Below are positions 1-5,162 of a stretch of 5,393 nucleotides of DNA, piece after piece. The notes below the pieces were generated by a model. It did not search any database and was not told the origin of the DNA. It saw only the letters and a program-made list of their open reading frames with translations. The number at the start of each line of letters is the position of its first letter. Positions within the stretch are counted from its first letter, which is position 1. The position numbers and the translations under genes were made by a program. Source of the DNA: Candidatus Roizmanbacteria bacterium (GTDB lineage: Bacteria > Patescibacteriota > Microgenomatia > UBA1406 > GWC2-37-13); the NCBI GenBank assembly GCA_016206365.1, contig JACQRR010000146.1, forward strand, positions 1 to 5,393. The letters run 5' to 3'.

Positions 1-429
1 CCTTTATACCGAAAATTTCTTAAAGCTAATAAATTAATTATTTTTGGCTTAGTGCTTCTTATTATTGATCTTTTCATTTACCTCCCGGTCCCCAAGAATG
101 CCTTTGGTATGTCTCCAAACTGGAATTATCTGATGGAGAAGAAAGCCTACCAATTAATCAAAAAAGAAAATCTTAAAGATTTCAATATCGTCAATCACAT
201 CTACGATAACAAATCTGTCGTCATCAAGTATCATCTAAAACTCGAAAATTACCAGATCGATTATGACGATTATTACCATAATAAATATCTCTTTGTCATC
301 AGCAATACCGATAAAATCTTTCACGATCCAGCCTATGAAATCAAAACCTTCCAGCCCAATAAAAAATTAAAACAATGGAAATTAAACGATACATATAATT
401 TATATTTATTCAAAAGGGGTAAATTTTAA
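1..429 (+). CDS. C-terminal part of a membrane protein, possibly a GT39-like glycosyltransferase
   Basis: The reading frame is open from the first base of the window, so this is the 3' end of a longer gene, and the GTG at 52 is an internal codon. The visible 142 residues start with a short basic stretch (PLYRKFLKANK). One strongly hydrophobic transmembrane segment follows (about residues 12-30), then an outside-facing domain of about 110 residues rich in Tyr, Asn, Asp and Lys, ending in LYLFKRGKF before a TAA stop. The turn NAFGMSPNWNY just after the membrane segment, together with YDNKSVVIKY and HDPAYEIKTF, resembles the C-terminal tail of GT39/ArnT-like membrane glycosyltransferases annotated in candidate-phyla bacteria. 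That link is from memory. No catalytic residues are visible, because in that family they lie at the missing N-terminus. The coding assignment is firm and the function is tentative. Confidence 0.75.
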   Translation, partial: PLYRKFLKANKLIIFGLVLLIIDLFIYLPVPKNAFGMSPNWNYLMEKKAYQLIKKENLKDFNIVNHIYDNKSVVIKYHLKLENYQIDYDDYYHNKYLFVISNTDKIFHDPAYEIKTFQPNKKLKQWKLNDTYNLYLFKRGKF

Positions 430-439
430 TCGTCTATTT

Positions 440-463
440 AATCACTTGACAAATCATGTGATT
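440..463. promoter_or_regulatory. 24-bp imperfect dyad (candidate operator) over a -35 box
   Basis: Arms AATCACTTGA (440-449) and TCATGTGATT (454-463) are inverted copies with one mismatched pair and a 4-base centre, CAAA. The left half contains the TTGACA at 446-451. As RNA it could form an AT-rich hairpin behind the upstream gene, but no U-tract follows, so an operator reading seems better than a terminator. Confidence 0.4.
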
Positions 464-472
464 GATTACAAT
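446..472 (+). promoter_or_regulatory. Candidate sigma70-type promoter for the 50-residue ORF
   Basis: A perfect -35 TTGACA (446-451) is followed after 15 bases by TACAAT (467-472), one mismatch from TATAAT. The spacing is short for the usual 16-18 bases. CAATAT (469-474) at 17 bases is a poorer box at a better distance. The predicted start of transcription is near 479, five bases before the ATG at 484. Confidence 0.45.
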
Positions 473-483
473 ATTTTCATACT

Positions 484-636
484 ATGATTAAAATAATTTC
501 TTTAAAAGTAAAAAAGTCAGTTCTTTCTAAAGTAGCTGGAGATTTTAAACAGACAGATTTAAGTGACGACATTATATGGAAGGAAGTTTTAAAAAAGAAA
601 TCTAGGAAGAGAAAGGTTGCCTTCTTTCTAAAATAG
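484..636 (+). CDS. Small basic hypothetical protein (50 aa)
   Basis: The ORF opens with ATG at 484 and ends at TAG (634-636). Its 50 residues begin MIKIISLKVKKSVLSKVAGD and end in the highly basic stretch KKKSRKRKVAFFLK. There are 13 Lys and 2 Arg against 5 acidic residues, so it is strongly positive, with no membrane segment or signal peptide. I do not recognise the family. A nucleic-acid-binding role or a membership in a toxin-antitoxin pair would suit the charge and size, but no motif supports either. A promoter-like TTGACA/TACAAT lies just upstream, and no Shine-Dalgarno sequence precedes the ATG, so translation would have to be leaderless. It sits alone, converging on the gene at 659-1687. 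It may equally be a chance ORF or a relic of a longer gene. Confidence 0.4.
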   Translation: MIKIISLKVKKSVLSKVAGDFKQTDLSDDIIWKEVLKKKSRKRKVAFFLK

Positions 637-647
637 AATCTTTAGAA
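626..647. terminator. Weak AT-rich hairpin between convergent genes
   Basis: TTCTAAA (626-632) and TTTAGAA (641-647) form a 7-bp stem with an 8-base loop. It spans the stop codon of the small ORF and is followed on the plus strand by TTGTTTC. On the minus strand it lies just past the stop of the 659-1687 gene, with no T-tract after it. It could be a poor bidirectional terminator, but the stem has only one G:C pair. Confidence 0.25.
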
Positions 648-658
648 TTGTTTCAGTC

Positions 659-1687
659 CTAATCTACGAATTTAAATGTAGAAAGCATTTTATCAAAGAC
701 TTCGACCACTTCATTTTTTGATTGATCATTGTAATATCCTGTCCAACGATAATGAAATCCATTGTGTATAAAGGATAAATGTATAGTGTTAGGGGCTACG
801 GGATAGGAAGGAATTGCCTCCGAACTAATTACACTGCTTCGCCAAGCTTCTATGTCTCCTATTTGGAGTTTATTGCAAGGAAATTGATATTCGTATATAT
901 TTTTCGGGCATAGCGGGAGAACTATCCATCCAGTTTCTACGTCCATTTTAATTGCCTGGTCAACAAAGAGTATGATTTCTCCCCCTGCTGAAGGATTACC
1001 AAACAAAACACCCGCTTCTCTTACCTTAAAATCTGGACTGTGAAAACAGGGATACTTTTCTTCTCGATCACCACCTTCACAAGCATTTTGATATATCCAA
1101 TCGGAAGGATATTTAATTGAGAAGTTATTAGTTGGGTCAATGTATGATCTCCAACCTGAACTATTAACCTCCTGATTTTGATCTAAAGATTTGGGAAGCG
1201 GTACTTTTTTACATAGGTTATTCCTACATACCGCATCAAATCTGTTGTTGATAGGTTTTGGAAAACATGTTGAACATTTCTCATCACCCGGACAATAATT
1301 TTGCATTTGGTTTAGTTGCCATCTAATGTTTACCGCTATCCATTTATCTTGCGAATAGTCAATTGATTGACACTTATTACTCCCACAACAGTCAATCCCC
1401 ACATCTTTATTGATTAATAAACAGTCATCGTTTGAATCACAACTATCATCGATGTTCTGGATTGCTGGTGTAGTCAAAATAATAGGACAGGGAGCAAATT
1501 CACAGTTGGGAGGGACTCTGCCTACAGATGAACCATCAGGACAGATCTTGGCTTCTAAAGTACATGAGACTCCTCTTGGCTTTTGAAGAATATTTAAACT
1601 TAAGAAAAGTGCGCCAACTAACAGTATCAAAATAAGGACAAAGTAATAGGGAGAAGACTTAACTTTTGCTTGAGAATGAACATCCAT
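659..1687 (-). CDS. Membrane-anchored, cysteine-rich exported protein (hypothetical)
   Basis: The 342-residue protein has an N-terminal membrane anchor (about residues 14-33, FVLILILLVGALFLSLNI) after a short basic tail, so the rest should lie outside the cell. Residues 42-68 hold the four-Cys motif CxxEAKxCPDGSxVGRxxPNCEFAPCP, which I recall as common in exported proteins of candidate-phyla bacteria. Residues 83-159 hold ten more cysteines, including the CC pair at 100-101 and CSTC at 138-141. From about residue 180, YIDPTNNFSIKYPSDWIY to LSTFKFVD resembles the PsbP-like or lipoprotein beta domain often seen in these organisms, with four further cysteines. All three blocks have even cysteine counts, which suits disulfides. 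The ATG at 1687 is the first one in frame that keeps the anchor, and TATAAT lies just ahead of it. The cellular role is unknown. Confidence 0.85.
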   Translation of the reverse strand: MDVHSQAKVKSSPYYFVLILILLVGALFLSLNILQKPRGVSCTLEAKICPDGSSVGRVPPNCEFAPCPIILTTPAIQNIDDSCDSNDDCLLINKDVGIDCCGSNKCQSIDYSQDKWIAVNIRWQLNQMQNYCPGDEKCSTCFPKPINNRFDAVCRNNLCKKVPLPKSLDQNQEVNSSGWRSYIDPTNNFSIKYPSDWIYQNACEGGDREEKYPCFHSPDFKVREAGVLFGNPSAGGEIILFVDQAIKMDVETGWIVLPLCPKNIYEYQFPCNKLQIGDIEAWRSSVISSEAIPSYPVAPNTIHLSFIHNGFHYRWTGYYNDQSKNEVVEVFDKMLSTFKFVD

Positions 1688-1696
1688 CTATTTTTC

Positions 1697-1702
1697 ATTA
1701 TA
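1697..1702 (-). promoter_or_regulatory. -10 box of the cysteine-rich protein gene, near-leaderless
   Basis: On the minus strand the sequence reads TATAATGAAAAATAG and then the ATG at 1687. With transcription starting about seven bases past the TATAAT, the mRNA would begin at about 1690, only three bases before the start codon. No good -35 stands at the usual distance (ATCTTG at 17 bases). A weak GAGGTG lies upstream of the -10, so it would not be in this transcript. Confidence 0.55.
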
Positions 1703-1729
1703 CACCTCACAGCCATCATCAAGATATTT

Positions 1730-1738
1730 TGTTAAAAT
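1730..1738 (+). promoter_or_regulatory. Extended -10 promoter of the endonuclease Q gene, leaderless
   Basis: TGTTAAAAT fits the extended -10 pattern TGnTATAAT with one change. Counting seven bases past the box puts the transcript start at about 1745, next to the ATG at 1746. There is no Shine-Dalgarno sequence and no recognisable -35, which extended -10 promoters can do without. The box lies 31 bp from the opposing -10 of the divergent gene. Confidence 0.55.
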
Positions 1739-1745
1739 AGACTTT

Positions 1746-3098
1746 ATGCAAATTATTGCAGATTTACAACTTCATTCCAAATATTCCCGTGCAGTCTCAC
1801 AAAAAATGGATCTTGAGGAGATTGCTCGCTGGTCGGCAAAAAAAGGCATCCAGCTGGTGGCAACCGGCGATTGGACTCACCCTTTGTGGTTTAGGGAAAT
1901 TAAAACAAAGCTCAAAGAAATTTCGCCGGGAATTTACTCTCTAAATCAGGATAAAACAGATTTACCCACATCCGATAATGTCAGATTTCTTCTCTCGACG
2001 GAAATTTCCAGCATTTACACTCAAGGCGGTAAAGTTAGAAGAGTCCACAATCTCATTTTTTCTCCCTCAATCGAAACTTGCGAAAAAATCATCAAAGAAC
2101 TCCAGAGGCGAGGCGCCAATCTCATGTCAGACGGCAGGCCAATTGTAGGAATTTCTTCGAAAGATTTACTTGCCATGGTTTTAAATGTTGATTCTAACGT
2201 TTTATTTATCTGTGCACATGTTTGGACGCCATGGTTCTCTTTGTACGGTTCCAAATCCGGTTTTGACTCAATTGAAGAATGTTTTGGAGAATTGAGTAAA
2301 AATATTTATGCAATCGAGACTGGGCTCAGCTCGGACCCTTTGATGAACTGGCAGATAAAAGAGCTGGAAAACCGATCAATTCTCTCATTCTCCGACGCCC
2401 ACTCCGGTCCAAAACTCGGCCGCGAAGCAACAGTCTTTACATGTAACATGAAACATGTAACATGTAACATAACTTATCTGGACATTGCTAATGCTATCAA
2501 GCAGATTCCTAATAGTCATTTAAAAATCGGGTATACTATTGAATTCTTTCCCGAAGAAGGCAAATACCACTGGTCTGGACATCGCGTTTGCAATATTCGC
2601 TACAATCCTCAAGAGATTAAAGAAAAAGGGACTACCTGCCCTGTCTGCCATCAACCTTTAACTATTGGAGTTGAAAACAGGGTGATGGATCTTTCCTCTA
2701 AATCTCTAACGAATGATGATCTTCTTTATACTAAGAATGAGACTGGCGTAAGCTTTGTCTATGATAAAGATAAAAAACGCCGCCCATTTGTTTCTTTGAT
2801 CCCGCTGCTTGAAATTCTCATTGAAACCAACAATGGCTCGCAGATTAAGGCGCTGCGTGAATATGAGCGACTTACCTCAACCTTCGCCCCAGAATTTGAG
2901 ATTCTTCTCAAGAAATCGTACGAAGAAATAGAAAAAAATGCCGGCAGTGAAGTTAAAAAAGCTATCGAAATTGTTCGCGAAAGAAAAGTGTTTGTCGATC
3001 CGGGCTATGATGGTGTTTTTGGCAAGGTAAAAATTTTTAAAGATGAAAAGTCAGAAAGCGAAGAAAAAAAATCCGAATCGCAACCCAGCCTTTTTTAA
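1746..3098 (+). CDS. Endonuclease Q homologue (PHP-domain DNA repair nuclease)
   Basis: Endonuclease Q (TIGR00375 family, often mislabelled 'UvrD helicase') nicks DNA 5' of deaminated or abasic nucleotides. The 450-residue protein is near the family's usual length. The N-terminal PHP domain (about residues 1-255) shows ADLQLHSKYSRA (5-16), TGDWTHPLW (40-48), STEIS (84-88), H101, CAHVWTPW (156-163), ETG (191-193) and FSDAHSGPKLGREA (215-228), which carry the expected metal ligands. One exception is Gln8, where the HxH motif normally has His. The C-terminal zinc-binding part is GHRVC (278-282) with CPVCHQPLTIGVENRV (298-313), and VDPGYDGVFGKVKIF (417-431) is the typical end. A charged tail finishes in QPSLF, like a beta-clamp-binding peptide. 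A 7-mer repeat array encodes an apparent insertion at 232-242. It is probably co-transcribed with the downstream membrane protein gene. Confidence 0.9.
   Translation: MQIIADLQLHSKYSRAVSQKMDLEEIARWSAKKGIQLVATGDWTHPLWFREIKTKLKEISPGIYSLNQDKTDLPTSDNVRFLLSTEISSIYTQGGKVRRVHNLIFSPSIETCEKIIKELQRRGANLMSDGRPIVGISSKDLLAMVLNVDSNVLFICAHVWTPWFSLYGSKSGFDSIEECFGELSKNIYAIETGLSSDPLMNWQIKELENRSILSFSDAHSGPKLGREATVFTCNMKHVTCNITYLDIANAIKQIPNSHLKIGYTIEFFPEEGKYHWSGHRVCNIRYNPQEIKEKGTTCPVCHQPLTIGVENRVMDLSSKSLTNDDLLYTKNETGVSFVYDKDKKRRPFVSLIPLLEILIETNNGSQIKALREYERLTSTFAPEFEILLKKSYEEIEKNAGSEVKKAIEIVRERKVFVDPGYDGVFGKVKIFKDEKSESEEKKSESQPSLF
2439..2470. repeat. 7-bp tandem array (ACATGTA) inside the endonuclease Q gene
   Basis: The units are ACATGTA (2439-2445), ACATGAA (2446-2452), ACATGTA (2453-2459), ACATGTA (2460-2466) and a partial ACAT (2467-2470). 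Three units make 21 bases, so the frame is kept, and the array encodes TCNMKHVTCN. Leaving out residues 232-238 joins FTC to NITYLDI, closer to what I recall for the family at this point. Confidence 0.8.
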
Positions 3099-3128
3099 CA
3101 ATGTAACAATGAAACAATTTAACAATGT
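3097..3128. repeat. 8-bp tandem array at the junction of the endonuclease Q and ligase genes
   Basis: Four adjoining 8-mers are seen: AACAATGT (3097-3104), AACAATGA (3105-3112), AACAATTT (3113-3120) and AACAATGT (3121-3128). The array starts within the TAA stop of endonuclease Q (3096-3098) and contains the probable ATG (3109) of the next gene. Shifted by one base the unit is ACAATGTA, one base longer than the 7-mer unit inside the upstream gene. Confidence 0.8.
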
Positions 3129-4284
3129 TTTATTGTTTTTATTTATCCTCCTCCTCCCCACTCAATTAGGCAAGCATTTTTTCTTTGATTTCTCCTATCT
3201 CTCAGGGATACGAGTAGACTATCTCGCACCAACAATTTATTTGACTGATATTTTGGCTTTTATTCTTATCAGCTTAAATTTAAAATCCGTCTTCAAATCG
3301 TTTGCTAATAAAAGAATTTTCTTTTTGCTGCTCATATTTCTCATCAATTTTTTGGCAGCAGAAAACAAATACATAACGTTATATCGATACATTAAAATCT
3401 TTGAACTAACGGCAATTTTTATTATTTTCAAACAGTTGAGTTTATCTAAATCTAAAAATATACCTGTATATAGCTTTTTGATCGGGAGTGTTTTTGAATT
3501 GTTTCTTTCATTAATGCAGTTTATTAACAAGCGCTCTCTCCAAGGATTATTTTATCTTTTTGGAGAAAGACCTTTAAGCTTGTCTATGCCGGGAATCGCC
3601 AAAGCCTCGATAAATAGTGTTGAAATCCTGCGTCCTTATGGAACATTTTCTCACCCGAATTCATTGGGTGGTTTTTATTTGGTAGTTTACTTTTTTGTCT
3701 TAACTAATCATCATAAAATTAGTCCGGTTATAAAAAACTTATTGCTACTTTTATCTAGCTTGCTGATCCTTCTTTCCTTTTCAAAAATTGCGATTATCAT
3801 CTATCTTTTTTTAAACTTAGTTTATTTCTGGAAAAGTTCGCTTAAAAAAGACTGTCAAATCTGCTTTTATTCACGACTCATCATCCTTTTCATTATCTCT
3901 CTGCTTTTTTTACAGGCAAAAACCGATCCTTTGACAATTCAAAAAAGGCTCCTACTTATGAAAAATTCTCTTTTAGTCATTGTTAAAAATATATTTTTTG
4001 GGGTAGGTTTGGGCAACTACCTCATAGTTCAACAACAGTTTCCTCAACGATTCGTTGATGTCTTAAATCAGCCTGTCCACAATATATTTCTACTTTTAAT
4101 CAGTGAAATGGGAGTGGTATTAACCGGACTTTTAGTGATTTTCTTCTTTAGGGAGATTGCGAATGCCTTTCGAAATTTTCCTTATATTTTTGCTGCTATT
4201 TTACTAACTGGCTTATTTGATCATTATTGGCTTACGCTTCAACAAAACTTTTTACTCATCGGGCTCATCTTTGGAATTCTATAG
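3109..4284 (+). CDS. O-antigen ligase/polymerase-like membrane protein (Wzy_C-type)
   Basis: This family joins or polymerises lipid-linked glycans on the outer face of the membrane. From ATG 3109 the protein has 391 residues and roughly ten to twelve hydrophobic segments, the first starting at about residue 6. Family marks are RPYGTFSHPNSLGGFY (175-190) in the outside-facing part, FGVGLGNY (297-304), and PVHNIFLLLISEMG (322-335), whose His-Asn lies in the area of the functional His of O-antigen ligases. It ends FDHYWLTLQQNFLLIGLIFGIL, a tail I associate with candidate-phyla members. An in-frame ATG at 3043 would add 22 residues, but these are read from the Lys/Glu-rich tail of endonuclease Q in another frame. 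The 3109 start lies 10 bases after that gene's stop and puts the first membrane segment at the N-terminus. There is no clear Shine-Dalgarno site, so translation may be coupled. Confidence 0.85.
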   Translation: MKQFNNVLLFLFILLLPTQLGKHFFFDFSYLSGIRVDYLAPTIYLTDILAFILISLNLKSVFKSFANKRIFFLLLIFLINFLAAENKYITLYRYIKIFELTAIFIIFKQLSLSKSKNIPVYSFLIGSVFELFLSLMQFINKRSLQGLFYLFGERPLSLSMPGIAKASINSVEILRPYGTFSHPNSLGGFYLVVYFFVLTNHHKISPVIKNLLLLLSSLLILLSFSKIAIIIYLFLNLVYFWKSSLKKDCQICFYSRLIILFIISLLFLQAKTDPLTIQKRLLLMKNSLLVIVKNIFFGVGLGNYLIVQQQFPQRFVDVLNQPVHNIFLLLISEMGVVLTGLLVIFFFREIANAFRNFPYIFAAILLTGLFDHYWLTLQQNFLLIGLIFGIL

Positions 4285-4818
4285 TCTTTCGATTCTTTTT
4301 TTGATCTGCTGATTCAAATCCAAAGTTCTGTTGACGCTCTCGCTTTGTCCCTGTGGTAAATCCCTAAGAAACATCTTTCCCACTTCTTTGTGTTTCGCGC
4401 TACTAAGTTTTAGTCGCTGAATAAAGTCGGAAGACGCAGTAACACCTTGTTTTTTGGATGTTTCAACTAAGGGAGGAATCTTGGAGAAATACTGTTCGCC
4501 TTGCATGAAGGCTGTCACCGCGTGTTTATCCTTTCCATTCTTTGCTAGAACCATAGCCATCGCGATACGTTTATCGGAAAAAAGAAGATAGAGGTCGGCT
4601 TTTTTTAAGCTATCTCTGGTAGTCCATTCAAGGATTTTGTCCCTGATTTTTTTTATAAAAAATAAAGGATGATCAGGTAAAATGCCAGGATACGGGAGAT
4701 TATATTCGACTCCGTCTTGATTGAAACTGTCTGGTTGAGAGTTTAAAAAATAAAACGCTGGTGGAATGAGAAAGAAAAAGAGAAGACAGGAAAAAAATAT
4801 TAGAGCTTTCTTTATCAT
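4279..4818 (-). CDS. DUF5667-like exported or membrane-anchored protein
   Basis: The 179-residue protein begins MIKKALIFFSCLLFFFLIPPAFYFL, a signal peptide or membrane anchor (about residues 5-25). YPGILPDHPLFFIKKIRDKILEW (43-65) is the hallmark start of DUF5667, and the helical part KKADLYLLFSDKRIAMAMVLAKNG (72-95) continues the pattern. The rest looks helical and charged, without catalytic motifs or cysteines beyond Cys11. The family is of unknown function and frequent in Microgenomates-type genomes, from memory. Cys11 is followed by hydrophobic residues and does not form an obvious lipobox. The start is the first ATG, seven to eight bases behind a TATAAT box. The gene converges on the O-antigen ligase-like gene, and the two share the six bases CTATAG, which carry both stop codons. 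Confidence 0.85.
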   Translation of the reverse strand: MIKKALIFFSCLLFFFLIPPAFYFLNSQPDSFNQDGVEYNLPYPGILPDHPLFFIKKIRDKILEWTTRDSLKKADLYLLFSDKRIAMAMVLAKNGKDKHAVTAFMQGEQYFSKIPPLVETSKKQGVTASSDFIQRLKLSSAKHKEVGKMFLRDLPQGQSESVNRTLDLNQQIKKRIERL

Positions 4819-4826
4819 TATTTTTC

Positions 4827-4855
4827 ATTATACTATACAGAGACAATGAAAACAA
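4827..4855 (-). promoter_or_regulatory. Sigma70-type promoter of the DUF5667-like gene, leaderless
   Basis: On the minus strand TTGTTT (4850-4855) and a perfect TATAAT (4827-4832) are separated by exactly 17 bases. The expected transcript start, about 4820, is two bases ahead of the ATG at 4818. The 14 bases TATAATGAAAAATA recur exactly in front of the gene at 659-1687. The -35 overlaps the terminator of the HU gene. Confidence 0.65.
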
Positions 4856-4878
4856 CCCCGACGTTACGTCGGGGTTGT
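4849..4878 (-). terminator. Rho-independent terminator of the HU gene
   Basis: Perfect 12-bp arms ACAACCCCGACG (4852-4863) and CGTCGGGGTTGT (4867-4878) enclose a 3-base loop, TTA. On the minus strand the stem ends in a run of four T (4849-4852), as expected for termination of the HU transcript 11 bases after its stop codon. On the plus strand only TTGTCT follows, so it works mainly in one direction. Confidence 0.9.
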
Positions 4879-4889
4879 CTAACCAGAGA

Positions 4890-5162
4890 TTATTTAACCA
4901 ATCTTTTTAGGCTTTTACCTGCTGTAAAGCCAGGTGTTTTGGTTGCTGGAATTTGAATCTCAGCTCCGGTTTGTGGGTTTCTTCCCTTTCTTGCCGCTCT
5001 TCTTCTGACCATGAATGTACCAAAACCTGTCACGACTACTTTCTCTCCTCTTTTTAAGGCGTCAGATATCGATCCAAATACTGTACCGACAGCATCTTTT
5101 GCGGCTTTAGCAGTGAGACCTGCTTTCTTGGCAACTTGAGCAACTAAATCTGCTTTTGTCAT
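4890..5162 (-). CDS. hup: HU-family DNA-binding nucleoid protein
   Basis: HU proteins are small dimers that bend and package DNA without strong sequence preference, and they assist replication and repair. The 90-residue length is canonical. The N-terminal helices (MTKADLVAQVAKKAGLTAKA) are followed by the HU/IHF signature region GFGTFMVRRRAARKGRNPQTG (46-66). This includes the arm-tip RNP with Pro63, which intercalates in DNA. The closing FTAGKSLKRLVK (79-90) matches the usual FxxGKxLK end. A generic HU seems likelier than IHF, as there is one copy and no partner gene in view. The ATG at 5162 is set by AAAGGAGGTGA eight bases upstream. The gene has its own promoter, a leader of about 150 nt and a strong terminator, so it is probably a single-gene, highly expressed transcript. 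Confidence 0.95.
   Translation of the reverse strand: MTKADLVAQVAKKAGLTAKAAKDAVGTVFGSISDALKRGEKVVVTGFGTFMVRRRAARKGRNPQTGAEIQIPATKTPGFTAGKSLKRLVK

Noticed and set aside
52..429. A complete 125-residue gene starting at GTG 52
   Set aside because: The frame is open to the window edge and the GTG falls within the membrane helix, so it is an internal Val codon.
521..636. Direct repeat TTCTTTCTAAA(G/A)TAG at 521-535 and 622-636
   Set aside because: It is 14 of 15 bases identical, but AT-rich, in different frames and without other transposon or attachment-site marks. Probably chance.
2021..2254. Minus-strand ORF inside the endonuclease Q gene
   Set aside because: It is antisense to well-conserved PHP-domain coding sequence and has no recognisable product or start signals. 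Likewise 1756-1944 (+) and 3237-3530 (-).
2439..2470. Repeat array as a CRISPR or an operator cluster
   Set aside because: The units are only 7 bases, directly adjoining with no spacers, and are translated as part of endonuclease Q.
3043..3108. A 22-codon N-terminal extension of the ligase-like gene starting at ATG 3043
   Set aside because: It lies inside the Lys/Glu-rich tail of endonuclease Q in another frame, gives a polar non-membrane start unlike the family, and has no ribosome binding site. ATG 3109 fits better.
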